From NCBI RefSeq assembly GCF_009296175.1, contig NZ_VOSK01000001.1, positions 124,001 through 188,000 on the forward strand: 64,000 nt of DNA, written 5' to 3'. The stretch comes from Microvirga tunisiensis. GTDB taxonomy: Bacteria > Pseudomonadota > Alphaproteobacteria > Rhizobiales > Beijerinckiaceae. Of this stretch, positions 27,782 through 37,134 are shown piece by piece (the stretch's first letter is position 1; the number at the start of each line of letters is the position of its first letter). The notes under the pieces were generated by a model, which did not search any database, had not been told where the DNA came from, and was given only the letters and a program-made list of their open reading frames with translations. The position numbers and the translations under genes are program-made.

Positions 27782-27827
27782 GGTCAACCTCCTTGATGTT
27801 GGGGTGAAAATCGGGTGCGCGAGGGGC

Positions 27828-28784
27828 TCAGGCTTGCAGGGCCTCCCACATTTTGCGGTCGCGCTCGGCCGTCCAGATCACGGGATCGTCGATGCCTGAT
27901 GCTTCGTCGTAGGCGCGGGAAACATTGAACGGGAGACAGTGTTCGTAGATCGCGAAGGATCCAAACTTCGGATCCATGGCCTCCCGGATGGCCGCATAGG
28001 TCTCTTTGAGCGTCCGGCCTTTAGCCACTGACATCTCGGCGACGCCGTACAGGGTCGTCACGAAATCACGGGTCATGGCCAACGCCTCCCGAACCGTGGC
28101 CTGCCCGTTGAGGGCATCACCCCGTCCGGGAGCAACCGATTTTGGGTCGAACTCCCGGATCCCATTCAGGGTGCCGGGCCAGGCTCGCAGGTGCGCGTCC
28201 CCGCAGTAACAGGCGGAGTGGTACTCGATGAGATCGCCCGAAAACATCACCTGCGCGTCCGGTACCCAGGCGACGATATCGCCTGAGGTATGCCCCGCGC
28301 CGAGTTGCATCAGTTTCACTTCGCGCTTGCCCAGGAACAGGCTCATCTCGCCCTTGAAGGCGAGTGTGGGCCAAGTCAGGCCAGGGATACTCTCAGCGTC
28401 CCGGAACAGGCGCGGGAAGCGGCCAAACTCCGATTCCCAATCCTGCTGCCCGCGCTCAACGATGAGCCGGTGAGTCTCCTGGGACGAGATGACTCCCTCT
28501 GCTTGGTAGGCGGAGGCCCCGAGCACGCGCACGGCATGGTAATGGGACAGGATCACATACTTGATCGGCTTGTCGGTGACTGTCCGGACCTTCTCGATGA
28601 CGCTTCGGGCCATTCCGGGTGTCGCCTGCGCGTCGAAGACGGCGCAGCTGTCGTCGCCGACGATGACGCCCGTGTTGGGGTCTCCTTCGGCAGTGTAGGC
28701 ATAGAGGTCGGGTCCGATTTCGGTGAAGGAAATCTTCTTCTCGGTGAGGTCGCCGGTCGAGGCGAAACCCTTCTGGCTTGACAT
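27828..28784 (-). CDS. MBL-fold hydrolase, SoxH-like with altered metal motif
   Basis: 318 residues with an MBL fold ([63 protein letters not shown]). The usual HxHxDH is [12 protein letters not shown], so the Asp and third His are replaced by Val and Leu. This variant occurs in relatives of the quinoprotein-relay/SoxH group. It lies between hmgA and the ABC importer on the same strand and may open a ring or hydrolyse an ester of the imported substrate. Confidence 0.75.
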   Translation of the reverse strand: MSSQKGFASTGDLTEKKISFTEIGPDLYAYTAEGDPNTGVIVGDDSCAVFDAQATPGMARSVIEKVRTVTDKPIKYVILSHYHAVRVLGASAYQAEGVISSQETHRLIVERGQQDWESEFGRFPRLFRDAESIPGLTWPTLAFKGEMSLFLGKREVKLMQLGAGHTSGDIVAWVPDAQVMFSGDLIEYHSACYCGDAHLRAWPGTLNGIREFDPKSVAPGRGDALNGQATVREALAMTRDFVTTLYGVAEMSVAKGRTLKETYAAIREAMDPKFGSFAIYEHCLPFNVSRAYDEASGIDDPVIWTAERDRKMWEALQA

Positions 28785-28903
28785 GCTTGCTCTCCTTTTA
28801 TCACGGTTTTCCGGCTTCTCATGCTCAGCGGGCGCGCAAGACTGGGCGCTGTGTGCTCAACAGCGGTGCGCTCGTCCCAGCGTGATCGTACGCGACGAAT
28901 CGT

Positions 28904-29614
28904 TCAGTGCACGCCCAGGTAGGCGGCTCGCACCCGGGGATCGTTTAGCAGTTCGGAGCCTTTGCCCTGGTGCGTGACTTGGCCCGTTTCGAGGACGTAC
29001 GCACGATCCGCGACAGCGAGGGCTTGATTGGCCATCTGCTCCACGAGCAGGATCGTCAGCCCCATCTCGCGCAGGGAGCGGATTGTTTTGAAGATGTCCT
29101 GAATGATCAGAGGAGCAAGACCGAGCGACGGTTCGTCCAGGAGGAGAAGCTTTGGCTCGCTCATCAGGGCTCGCGCGATGGCGAGCATCTGCTGCTCGCC
29201 CCCTGAGAGGGTCCCGGCCATCTGCTCCTGGCGCTCTCGAAGACGTGGGAACAGGACATAGGAGCGCTCGATCTTCGCCTTAAGGCTTTCCGGGCTGTCC
29301 TTCTTCGCGTAGGCCCCGAGCAGCAGGTTGTCCTGTACGCTCTGGTCAGAAAACACGCCACGTCCCTCCGGCGAAAGCGCGACCCCGAGCGGGGTTCTTT
29401 TGTAAGAAGGGACGGATGTGATGTCCTTGCCCTCGAAAACCACCCGGCCGGCCCCCACAGGCTCGAGCCCGACGATGCTTTTGAGAAGTGTGCTCTTGCC
29501 GGCCCCATTGGCGCCGATGATGGCGACCACCTCGCCATTCGGCACCTCGAGTGACACGCCGCGGATCGCCTCAATGGCGCCGTAGGAAACCTTTACGGAA
29601 TCGAGCTTCAACAT
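28904..29614 (-). CDS. Branched-chain-type ABC transporter ATPase (LivF-like)
   Basis: 236 residues from ATG 29614 (MLKLDSVKVSYGAIEAIRGV). Walker A GANGAGKST, signature LSGGEQQMLAIARAL, Walker B LLLLDEPSLGLAP and the short length fit LivF. It begins ten bases after the fused LivM-LivG gene. With that protein, LivH and the binding protein it forms an importer for the cluster's aromatic or carboxylic substrate rather than necessarily for leucine. Confidence 0.88.
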   Translation of the reverse strand: MLKLDSVKVSYGAIEAIRGVSLEVPNGEVVAIIGANGAGKSTLLKSIVGLEPVGAGRVVFEGKDITSVPSYKRTPLGVALSPEGRGVFSDQSVQDNLLLGAYAKKDSPESLKAKIERSYVLFPRLRERQEQMAGTLSGGEQQMLAIARALMSEPKLLLLDEPSLGLAPLIIQDIFKTIRSLREMGLTILLVEQMANQALAVADRAYVLETGQVTHQGKGSELLNDPRVRAAYLGVH

Positions 29615-29624
29615 CGTTTTGATC

Positions 29625-31391
29625 CTAAGCTGCTTCTGCGCCGAGATAGGCCTCAATGACTCGCTTGTCGGACTGGATTGCCGCGGGCGAGCCTTCCGCG
29701 ATCTTGATGCCATAATCGAGTACGACGATGTGATCGGAGATCGACATCACCAGATCCATGTGATGCTCGACCATGAGGATCGTGATCCCGAGTCGGCTGA
29801 TCTTTACGATGAGCTGGCCGAGTTCCGCCGTCTCCTGAGGATTGAGGCCGGCCGCCGGCTCGTCGAGGAGCAGAAGTTTGGGCTCTGTTGCGAGCGCGCG
29901 AGCGAGTTCTACCCGGCGCTGCAGGCCGTATGGCAAGCTGCCGGCTGGCGAATGTGCCAGATCCGCAAGGTCCACGGTCCCAAGGATGGCCGAGGCCCGC
30001 CGGTGCGCCTCAGCCTCCTCCCGCCGCGAGGACGGCAACGCGAGGAGGGACGCCCAGAAGCCGTTCTTCATCCGGCAATGTTGTCCGAGCAGTACGTTCT
30101 CCAGCACTGACAGATTCGCGAACAGGCGCAAGTTCTGGAACGTGCGGCCGATCCCCATGCGGCAGATAACATGGCTTTCCGTTCCACCGATGTCCTGCCC
30201 AACGAACGCGATGCGTCCGGAGGTCGGAGTAAGAACACCCGTGATCATGTTGATCATCGTGCTCTTTCCTGCACCGTTCGGCCCGATGAGCGCGTGAACG
30301 TGCCCCGGTGTCAGCCGGAAGGACACATCCTGGGCCGGACGCACACCGCCGAAGTGCTTCGACACGTGGTCGACGTCGAGCAGCGGCTGGGATGCGCCGA
30401 TTGATGCCGCGGCCGCCGCTGGCTTGAGTGCCTTCGGTTCCGGGAGCGTCTCGGGTTTGCGGGCCACAGTGCCGAATAACTGCTTCAGCAGGCCGGCAAC
30501 CCCATTCGGCATGAGGTAGAGGGCAAACAGCAGCAGGGCGCCATATGCGAAGTGTTGGACCGAAGGCCACTGCGCCAAGAGGGCATCGATGAGGGTTAGC
30601 AGGACCGCGCCAATGAGCGGCCCGTACAGGTTGCCTGAGCCGCCGAACAGGACGAGCAGGAGGATGAAGATCGACAGATGGAACGTGATAAAGTCGGAGT
30701 TCACATACTGGTTCTGCTGCGCCACCATAGCGCCCGCGATCCCGCAGGTCACGGCCGCGATCCCGAAGGCGAGGATCTTATAGCGATAGACGCTCACCCC
30801 CACGGACTCGGCAGCGATTTCGTCCGCCTGCAGGGACAGGAAAGCCCGTCCGAACCGTCCGCACAGGAGATTGCGCAGGAGAAGGTGCGTTACTGCCCCG
30901 AGTGCGATCGCGAACCACACCCAATGGAGGTTGCTGAACGGCGTGCCGGCGATCGCGAGAGGCTTGATGCCAAAAATCCCCTCCGCACCTCCGAAGACCT
31001 CCGTCCACTCGCTGACGAGCTTCTCGACGACGATGCCAAAGGCCAGCGTGACCATGGCGAGATAAGGCCCGCGGACCCGCAGAGACGGCCAGGCGATCAG
31101 CACGCCGCACAGTCCCGCCACGACCGCGGCCGCCGCAAGTGCCGTCCAGGGGTCGAGATCGAAGCTCGTCGTCAGGAGCGCGGCTGCATAAGCGCCGGCC
31201 GCGAAAAGTCCGGCCTGTCCAAGGGACTTCTGCCCCGCATAGCCGACCAGGACGTTCATGCCTGCGGCGCACAGGTAATAGACACCCATCATGAAGAGGA
31301 TGCGCAGATAATAGTCGTTATCGACCAGCCAGGCCAGGAGGGCGATCCCGAGCGAAACCGCAATGACGGAAAACAGATGAGGGACCCGCAT
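29625..31391 (-). CDS. Fused LivM permease-LivG ATPase of ABC importer
   Basis: 588 residues. Residues 1 to about 320 are a LivM-like permease (YYLCAAGMNVLVGYAGQKSLGQAGLFAAGAYAAALL, then FFGGSGNLYGPLIGAVLL-like helices). A linker rich in Ala/Pro follows, then a LivG ATPase (GPNGAGKSTMINMITG, YGLQRRVELARALATEPKLLLLDEPAAGLNPQE). The start at 31391 overlaps the livH stop (TGATG). Translational fusion of permease and ATPase occurs in some Hyphomicrobiales and Burkholderiales. Confidence 0.87.
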   Translation of the reverse strand: MRVPHLFSVIAVSLGIALLAWLVDNDYYLRILFMMGVYYLCAAGMNVLVGYAGQKSLGQAGLFAAGAYAAALLTTSFDLDPWTALAAAAVVAGLCGVLIAWPSLRVRGPYLAMVTLAFGIVVEKLVSEWTEVFGGAEGIFGIKPLAIAGTPFSNLHWVWFAIALGAVTHLLLRNLLCGRFGRAFLSLQADEIAAESVGVSVYRYKILAFGIAAVTCGIAGAMVAQQNQYVNSDFITFHLSIFILLLVLFGGSGNLYGPLIGAVLLTLIDALLAQWPSVQHFAYGALLLFALYLMPNGVAGLLKQLFGTVARKPETLPEPKALKPAAAAASIGASQPLLDVDHVSKHFGGVRPAQDVSFRLTPGHVHALIGPNGAGKSTMINMITGVLTPTSGRIAFVGQDIGGTESHVICRMGIGRTFQNLRLFANLSVLENVLLGQHCRMKNGFWASLLALPSSRREEAEAHRRASAILGTVDLADLAHSPAGSLPYGLQRRVELARALATEPKLLLLDEPAAGLNPQETAELGQLIVKISRLGITILMVEHHMDLVMSISDHIVVLDYGIKIAEGSPAAIQSDKRVIEAYLGAEAA

Positions 31392-32311
31392 CAGACCTTC
31401 TCCACTGTGCGCTGACCGAGCAGACCATAAGGCCGGAAAGCGAGGACCATGATCACAAGGAGGAAGACAACGATCTCCCGCCATTGCGCCTGCCAGAGAT
31501 TAACAAGGGATTCCAGAACGCCGAGCGTGAAGCCGCCGAGGACACAGCCCCGCGGATTGGACAGTCCGCCGATGATCGCTCCCGAAAAGCCTTTGAGCGC
31601 GATGGCGAGCCCCACATAAAGCGACGCCGACGCGATCGGAGCGATGAGAACCCCGCTGAGACCGGCCAGTGCGGAACTCAGGAAGAATGCTCCCACCATG
31701 ATGGCGGTCACGTTGATCCCCATGAGACTCGCAATCCGGCGGTCGTGCGCGACGGCTCGCATGGCCTTGCCCATCATGGTCCGGCTCATCACCCAGTCGA
31801 GGCCCACCATGATCACGACAGCCACGACCAACATCAGGATTTCCTGTGGTCGGATACCGATCCCTGCAATCCTGATCACCTCATCGCCAACGGGAGATGG
31901 CACGACAACCTGCGAGGGGCCCCAGATCGCGAGCCCAAGGCTGGTGAGCATAATCCCGAAGCCGATGGTGCTCATGACCCAGGACATCCCCGGCTTGCCG
32001 GCGAATGGCCGCACGGCCAACGCATAGAGGAGGACACCCAGAAGCCCGATCACGATGATGGTGCCGAGAGCTGCGACGAGATGCTGCCAGCCTGCGATCG
32101 TCGCGTCGGTCAGTGGCGCATTGATTGGCTTGCCGAGCAGCAGCCACAGGATTGAGACCCCGATGAATGCTCCGACCGAAACGAAGTCTCCATGCGAGAA
32201 ATTCAGCGTCTTCGTCGTCGTGAAAGTGATGCTGAAGCCGAGGGCAATGAGCGCGTAGGCGCCGCCGACGGCCAGTCCACTCACGATCGCCTGCACCAGT
32301 GCGACCAACAT
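31391..32311 (-). CDS. Branched-chain-type ABC permease (LivH-like)
   Basis: 306 residues with about eight membrane spans and the family motif GGAYALIALGFSITFTTTKTLNFSHGDFVSVGAFI, plus LSGVLIAPIASASLYVGLAIALKGFSGAIIGGLSNPRGC. The second permease half is in the fused gene that follows with a one-base overlap. Between it and the binding-protein gene there are 84 bases. Confidence 0.88.
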   Translation of the reverse strand: MLVALVQAIVSGLAVGGAYALIALGFSITFTTTKTLNFSHGDFVSVGAFIGVSILWLLLGKPINAPLTDATIAGWQHLVAALGTIIVIGLLGVLLYALAVRPFAGKPGMSWVMSTIGFGIMLTSLGLAIWGPSQVVVPSPVGDEVIRIAGIGIRPQEILMLVVAVVIMVGLDWVMSRTMMGKAMRAVAHDRRIASLMGINVTAIMVGAFFLSSALAGLSGVLIAPIASASLYVGLAIALKGFSGAIIGGLSNPRGCVLGGFTLGVLESLVNLWQAQWREIVVFLLVIMVLAFRPYGLLGQRTVEKV

Positions 32312-32395
32312 CGTTTCCTCCCAATAGCTTTATGGCAACTGCTCCGGGGGCGGGCCTTCGATCAGCCGAGGCCCGCCTCTTGCGACTGGGCAATT

Positions 32396-33592
32396 TTACA
32401 TTTTGAAGTCAGCGTCGCTCAGAGACTTGATGACGTCGTCGCTGTAAGCAACGAGCTTGCCGTCCTTCCAATGAGTCCAGCGGTAGTCTTTCGAAGTCAG
32501 CGCCTCCCGGACCGTAGGCGAGAACGGGTTGGTGTAGGTCTTCATGATGCCGTCATGTGTCCCTTGGAGGTTCTCGAGCGCCTCGCGGACCTTTACCCCG
32601 TCCGTTGAGTTGGCCTGCTTCATCGCCGCTGCAAGAAGCGTCACGGCGTCGTAGGAGTGTGCAGCGAAGCCGAAGGAGCTGGGCGAGGTCATCTTAGCCG
32701 CGAGCCGATCGTACAGCTTTTGCTGAGCGGGGGAGCGGTCCTCCGTCACGGTCCGCATGAAGATGGGACGCTCCGCGAGGGACTTGCCAGCGGCCTCATA
32801 AAAGCTCTGATTGTCGGCGGCCCAAGACATGAGCGTCGTAGGGAAGTAATTGATCTTCTCCATGCTACGCATGAGCTGACCGAGTGGCGTGCCCTGCGCC
32901 CACACCACGATCGTATCGACACCCGCAGCCTTGCACTTGTTGAGCTGAGAGGTCATGTCCGTGTCGTTAACGCCGAACTTCTCGTTACAGGCCGGCTTGA
33001 TTCCCTGCAGGTCACCGAGTTCCTGAATATCTTTCAGGCCACCCTGCCCATAACCGGTGGTCTCGGCGAGGTAGCCGACGTTCTTCGTCGTAGGATTCTT
33101 TTTGACGTAAGCCATCAGTCCCGCGACCTGTTCGCGGTCGACCATCGAGACCCGAAACATGTAGTTCTCGGCACCGGCCTTCACGGGATAGGTGATTGCG
33201 GTGGCCGAGCCGACAGTCCCGATCACAGGGATCTTCTTCTGTGTGGGAATGTGCTTCCAGGCAAGGGCATTGCCTGAATTGGTAGGACCGAAGACGGCGA
33301 CGACCTTCTCACTGTCGATCAGTTCCGACATGTTCTGGATCGACTTCGGAGGCTGGGAGAGATCATCTCGGACGACGAGAGTCAGCTTCCGGCCTAACAC
33401 ACCACCAGCCGCGTTGATGTCCTCGATAGCAGCTTGGAGTCCCAGGGTGGCCGCTTGCCCACTCAAGGCTGATGGCGAGGCCGACAGGTCTCCATTGAAC
33501 CCGAGCTTGATGTCCTGTGCCTGAGCGGTGGCAGCGACGATGCTCAACGCCGCGGCGCCAAGCAGGGTATGGAAGTAGGTTGAGCGTCTCAT
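32396..33592 (-). CDS. Branched-chain-type ABC substrate-binding protein
   Basis: 398 residues with a signal peptide (MRRSTYFHTLLGAAALSIVA, cleavage near AQA) and a Peripla_BP_6 fold (LGLQAAIEDINAAGGVLGRKLTLVVRDDLSQPPKSIQNMSELIDSEKVVAVFGPTNSGNALAW). It binds the substrate in the periplasm for the LivH/LivMG/LivF importer. Related proteins in aromatic-degrading operons bind benzoates or phenylacetates; the ligand here is not evident. Confidence 0.87.
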   Translation of the reverse strand: MRRSTYFHTLLGAAALSIVAATAQAQDIKLGFNGDLSASPSALSGQAATLGLQAAIEDINAAGGVLGRKLTLVVRDDLSQPPKSIQNMSELIDSEKVVAVFGPTNSGNALAWKHIPTQKKIPVIGTVGSATAITYPVKAGAENYMFRVSMVDREQVAGLMAYVKKNPTTKNVGYLAETTGYGQGGLKDIQELGDLQGIKPACNEKFGVNDTDMTSQLNKCKAAGVDTIVVWAQGTPLGQLMRSMEKINYFPTTLMSWAADNQSFYEAAGKSLAERPIFMRTVTEDRSPAQQKLYDRLAAKMTSPSSFGFAAHSYDAVTLLAAAMKQANSTDGVKVREALENLQGTHDGIMKTYTNPFSPTVREALTSKDYRWTHWKDGKLVAYSDDVIKSLSDADFKM

Positions 33593-33673
33593 TGCGGCTT
33601 CTCCTTAGAGTGTTTCCCGTATCGATTATTTCGGCGGCTTATCCCTGATGGCGGCCGCACTTCTTGGGCGATG

Positions 33674-34450
33674 TCAGACCGCCAGGAACCCGCCGTCGAC
33701 GGGCAGGACGACGCCATTGACGTAGGACGCCATTGGTGAAGCCAGGAAGACCACCGGGCCGATAAGCTCCTCCGGCTGTCCGACCCGCCCGAGCGGGGTT
33801 CGCTTGAGGAACCCGGCGAGCCGGCTGGGATCCTCGCGCGTGCTCTCCGTCATCGGCGTCTCGATGACTCCGGGTGCGATCGCATTGACGCGGATTCCAT
33901 CCGAGGCGAGTTCTCGAGCAAGAGCTTGGGTAAATAGCTTCACGGCTCCTTTCGAAGGCGAGTAGCCAAGGGTATCGGCAACCCCGACGAAGGATGCGAT
34001 TGAGGCCACGTTGATGATCGAGCCGCGCGTTTGCCGCAGGGCCGGGAGCCAGGCGTGCACCACGTTGAACGTGCCATTGACGTTCACGTCGAACACGCGG
34101 CGCCAGTTTTCGTGGGCGCGGGGGCTATTGATGTCCTCACGGATGATGATCCCAGCATTGTTCACCAAAACGCTCACGGCTCCGATCTCGCGTCCGACCT
34201 GTTCCGCCAGCGCGGTACACGCCTCAGCGTCAGTCACGTCGAGTGGGAAAGCGCTGGCCTCGCCGCCACTCGAACGGATCTCCTGCGCGGTGGCCTCGGC
34301 CGTGCCGGCCTGGATGTCCGTCACGATCACTCGGGCGCCGCTGCGGGCGACGCCGAGGGCGATGGCACGACCATTGCCCTGCCCTGCACCTGTCACGAGG
34401 ACAAGGTGCCCTTGGAGGAGGCCCGGAATAGCGATACTGCTCTCTGTCAT
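33674..34450 (-). CDS. Short-chain dehydrogenase/reductase
   Basis: 258 residues, classical SDR: TGAGQGNGRAIA cofactor motif (residues 20-31), DVTDAEAC, NNAGI, catalytic Ser in NVASIASFVG, YSPSKGAVK (Tyr/Lys) and a PG motif (IAPGVIETPMT). NAD(P)-dependent oxidation or reduction of a hydroxyl or keto group. It lies nine bases after the flavoprotein gene, so the two probably act in sequence on the substrate. Confidence 0.88.
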   Translation of the reverse strand: MTESSIAIPGLLQGHLVLVTGAGQGNGRAIALGVARSGARVIVTDIQAGTAEATAQEIRSSGGEASAFPLDVTDAEACTALAEQVGREIGAVSVLVNNAGIIIREDINSPRAHENWRRVFDVNVNGTFNVVHAWLPALRQTRGSIINVASIASFVGVADTLGYSPSKGAVKLFTQALARELASDGIRVNAIAPGVIETPMTESTREDPSRLAGFLKRTPLGRVGQPEELIGPVVFLASPMASYVNGVVLPVDGGFLAV

Positions 34451-34459
34451 CGAACCCTC

Positions 34460-36259
34460 CTACGCCACTTCGCCCATGACGATCGTCCCGTCTTCCTCGA
34501 CAGACGGGCCGCTGCGCGCCGCTGGCTTCGCGTCGGACGTGAGCTCACTTTCCACCCCGGTCTGGACGCCAGCGATGTGGCAGCCCGCGATATGGCCGAA
34601 GGTCAGGGCCGGGCCGAGCGTGATGCCGGCCCCCGGGTAGTTGCCGCCCATGATGCTCGCGATGTCATTTCCGACCGCATAGAGGCCTGCGATTGGCTCC
34701 CGGTTGCCGTCCAGGACACGCGAATGCCGATCGGTGATAAGACCCGCATAGGTTCCAAGATCGCCGACCACGAGTTTGATCGCGTAAAAGGGTCCTTTTA
34801 CCAACGGAGCAATGCAGGGATTCGGAGCATTCAGCGCATCGCCCTGGAACCGGTTGTAAGCCTTGCTGCCTTTACCGAAGGTAGGATCCTTGCCGTCACG
34901 GGCATGGATGTTGACCTCCCGAACGGTGGCTTCCAGCCCAGCGGCGTCGATGCCCGCCTTCTGAGCGAGTTCGGAGAGCGTTGCTCCCCGTATGAGATAT
35001 CCCGTGCGGAGATGATGGCCGATCGGCAGCGGGAACGGTGCCACGCAGCCAAGACCATATTTGCGAAGCGTGCGATGGTCGCAGACAAGATGGGCCGAAA
35101 CCTCTCCACGGCCAGCGGAGGCCGCGATCATGGCCTGAACGAAGTCGTGATAGGAGTTGCCTTCATTCGTGAAGCGCTTGCCGTTGGCGGCCACCGCGAT
35201 CACACCCGGCTTCGCCCGATCGATGAAGTGCGGCATGACCCCCTTTGTCCCGTCCTTACGGGTCGTCACGGACACCGGCACCCAGGCCGCCGCATGCGGG
35301 AGGGTGGTGTCGACTTTGCCACCGACGGCTTCAGCAAGCCGCAACCCATCTCCCGTGTTGCCGGTCGGCCCTGGGGAGTAATGTTCCGTTCCAGTGGGCG
35401 CGTGAGGGAACAGCTCTTTGCGCCGGGCGACATCGTGGGGGAACCCGCCACAGGCCAGCACCACCGCACGCTTGGCCCTCACGTGTGTCGGCTTGCCCTC
35501 TTTCTCGATGATCGCACCCCGGACCTCACCGTTCTCGACCACAAGCTCTCTCGCGGGAGCGGACAGCCACAGTGGCACACCGAGATCGAACGCCGACTTG
35601 GCGAGACGGCCCGCGAGCGCATTGCCGTTGGTGAGTGTCATGCCACGACCGTAGCGAAGCACTTGTGTGAAGTGCTTCGAGAGTCGCTTCGCCACATAGA
35701 TCGCGGAGGGAATGGAGCGGGTCGCGCGCATGAAATGCACGATCTCTTTGCCCGATCCGAGCATCATTCCGAATACCGTTAGCTCCGGCAGCGCCGCTCC
35801 GAGGTTCTTGATATTGTCTCCGAGTTCCCGGCCGTCGAAGGGGCGAGCCACCATAGAGCGGCCCCCTTGCGTCCCGCCGGGTGCCTCCGCATGATAGTCA
35901 GGGAAAACGAGAGGCATGTCGAAGCGCACGGATGTCTTTGTGACGAAGAAGTCGACAGCCTTGGGACCATTCTCCACAAAGGCATCGACCCGCTCGCTGT
36001 CAAAGCTGTTCCCAGCCTCATGCCGGAGATAGGTCTTGGCAAGAGCCGGGTCCTCGTGGATCCCCCAGGCTTTCGCGAGGGAGGTCCCGGGAATCCATAA
36101 CCAGCCGCCCGATCGGGCTGTGGTTCCGCCGAATTTGGGCTCTTTCTCGACGATAAGGACTTTCAGACCGTGCGCTGCCGCGGTGACTGCGGCGCTCATG
36201 CCGGATGCACCGGATCCAATGACCAGCACATCGCACTCGTAAGTATCTCGGGCTACCAT
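34460..36259 (-). CDS. FAD-dependent dehydrogenase (KstD / fumarate-reductase flavoprotein type)
   Basis: 599 residues from ATG 36259; GGAGG sits next to an earlier ATG at 36265, giving proper spacing only to the second. N-terminal FAD motif DVLVIGSGASGMSAAVTAAAHGLKVLIVEKEPKFGGTTARSGGWLWIPG and a C-terminal IAGLYAVGNDIASIMGGNYPGAGITLGPALTFGHIAG. This superfamily desaturates ring ketones such as 3-ketosteroids and 4-oxocyclohexane acids. Here it may aromatise a ring on the way to homogentisate; that step is inferred. Confidence 0.82.
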   Translation of the reverse strand: MVARDTYECDVLVIGSGASGMSAAVTAAAHGLKVLIVEKEPKFGGTTARSGGWLWIPGTSLAKAWGIHEDPALAKTYLRHEAGNSFDSERVDAFVENGPKAVDFFVTKTSVRFDMPLVFPDYHAEAPGGTQGGRSMVARPFDGRELGDNIKNLGAALPELTVFGMMLGSGKEIVHFMRATRSIPSAIYVAKRLSKHFTQVLRYGRGMTLTNGNALAGRLAKSAFDLGVPLWLSAPARELVVENGEVRGAIIEKEGKPTHVRAKRAVVLACGGFPHDVARRKELFPHAPTGTEHYSPGPTGNTGDGLRLAEAVGGKVDTTLPHAAAWVPVSVTTRKDGTKGVMPHFIDRAKPGVIAVAANGKRFTNEGNSYHDFVQAMIAASAGRGEVSAHLVCDHRTLRKYGLGCVAPFPLPIGHHLRTGYLIRGATLSELAQKAGIDAAGLEATVREVNIHARDGKDPTFGKGSKAYNRFQGDALNAPNPCIAPLVKGPFYAIKLVVGDLGTYAGLITDRHSRVLDGNREPIAGLYAVGNDIASIMGGNYPGAGITLGPALTFGHIAGCHIAGVQTGVESELTSDAKPAARSGPSVEEDGTIVMGEVA

Positions 36260-36300
36260 TCTCATCCTCCAGTTTGGGCTGGGCTGTGCATACGCCAGCG

Positions 36301-36987
36301 TCAGACGACCTCGTGCGTTTCGACGAGGAAGGTTGAAATCTCGGCGATGAACTCTTCTGCATGGGTCATCAGCGTCTTGCCGGCAGGTGAGTTAAATCCG
36401 GCGTCCAGGCTCTCGCGATCGCTGAACCAGAGCTCCACGATGCCGTCGATTGGGAGCTCGTCATAAGACGCGGGCCTGCCGCGGCCATGAGCGCGGTCGA
36501 AGATGAGGTTCTGGGTGTAGCCTTTCACCTCTGGCAACCGTTTCACCAGCACGGAATGCACTTGGAACCATTCGTGCTGGAACTTCTCCAAGGACACATC
36601 GGGCCTGCGTTTCAGGGTCGACATGCGCTTGATCAGGCGCGCCCCCGTCGGCACCGGGACCACCTGCTGCTGAATCGCGGTGATCAACTTGAGGTCGCCA
36701 ATGAACGAGGCCTCGTCCGCTGCGACCTCTTCGACGAGGTCACTCGAGAAGGCGCGCTGCATGGACGGCAGGTCATCGAACCAGAGCTCTGAGATCCCGT
36801 CGAAGTCGTGGGAGCCTCTCGCATAGACGATACCACGCTGCTCGCGGTCCACCACGTGGTTTTGGTGGTAGCGCCGCAGGCTTGGAAGCTTAGCGGCCAG
36901 AGGCCCATGCAGATCCCGCCAGTGCGCTCGGAACTCAGCGTCACTAAGGCCAGGCTTCTTCTGCAACAGTCCCATCCTGACGACCAT
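36301..36987 (-). CDS. EthD-domain protein (proximal)
   Basis: 228 residues from ATG 36987 (MVVRMGLLQKKPGLSDAEFRAHWRDLHGPLAAKLPSLRRYHQNHV). Two tandem EthD-like halves (the second: KRRPDVSLEKFQHEWFQVHSVLVKRLPEVKGYTQNLI). First gene of the catabolic cluster, divergent from the IclR gene. Paralogue of the distal EthD gene, so they may have arisen by duplication and flank the pathway. Confidence 0.78.
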   Translation of the reverse strand: MVVRMGLLQKKPGLSDAEFRAHWRDLHGPLAAKLPSLRRYHQNHVVDREQRGIVYARGSHDFDGISELWFDDLPSMQRAFSSDLVEEVAADEASFIGDLKLITAIQQQVVPVPTGARLIKRMSTLKRRPDVSLEKFQHEWFQVHSVLVKRLPEVKGYTQNLIFDRAHGRGRPASYDELPIDGIVELWFSDRESLDAGFNSPAGKTLMTHAEEFIAEISTFLVETHEVV

Positions 36988-37067
36988 CGGGGCTCTCCTC
37001 CTCGACCGCACCTTTTTGGAATAGAGCCTTGATACAGGCCCGTTAGATAATGGTCAATACATTTGAT

Positions 37068-37081
37068 AATAATTAATTATT
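37068..37081. promoter_or_regulatory. AT-rich palindrome in the divergent iclR/ethD promoter region
   Basis: AATAATTAATTATT is a perfect 14-bp palindrome in the 147-base gap between the two divergent genes. It is placed where an IclR dimer would be expected to bind and control both directions. The role is inferred from position. Confidence 0.45.
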
Positions 37082-37134
37082 GCATTAGGTCGATCGCATT
37101 TGCTAAGGTTGCCCATTAGATGAGGGATTGAACA

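Noticed and set aside
34031-35782. 583-residue plus-strand open frame
   Set aside because: It mirrors the flavoprotein gene on the opposite strand and has no recognisable domain.
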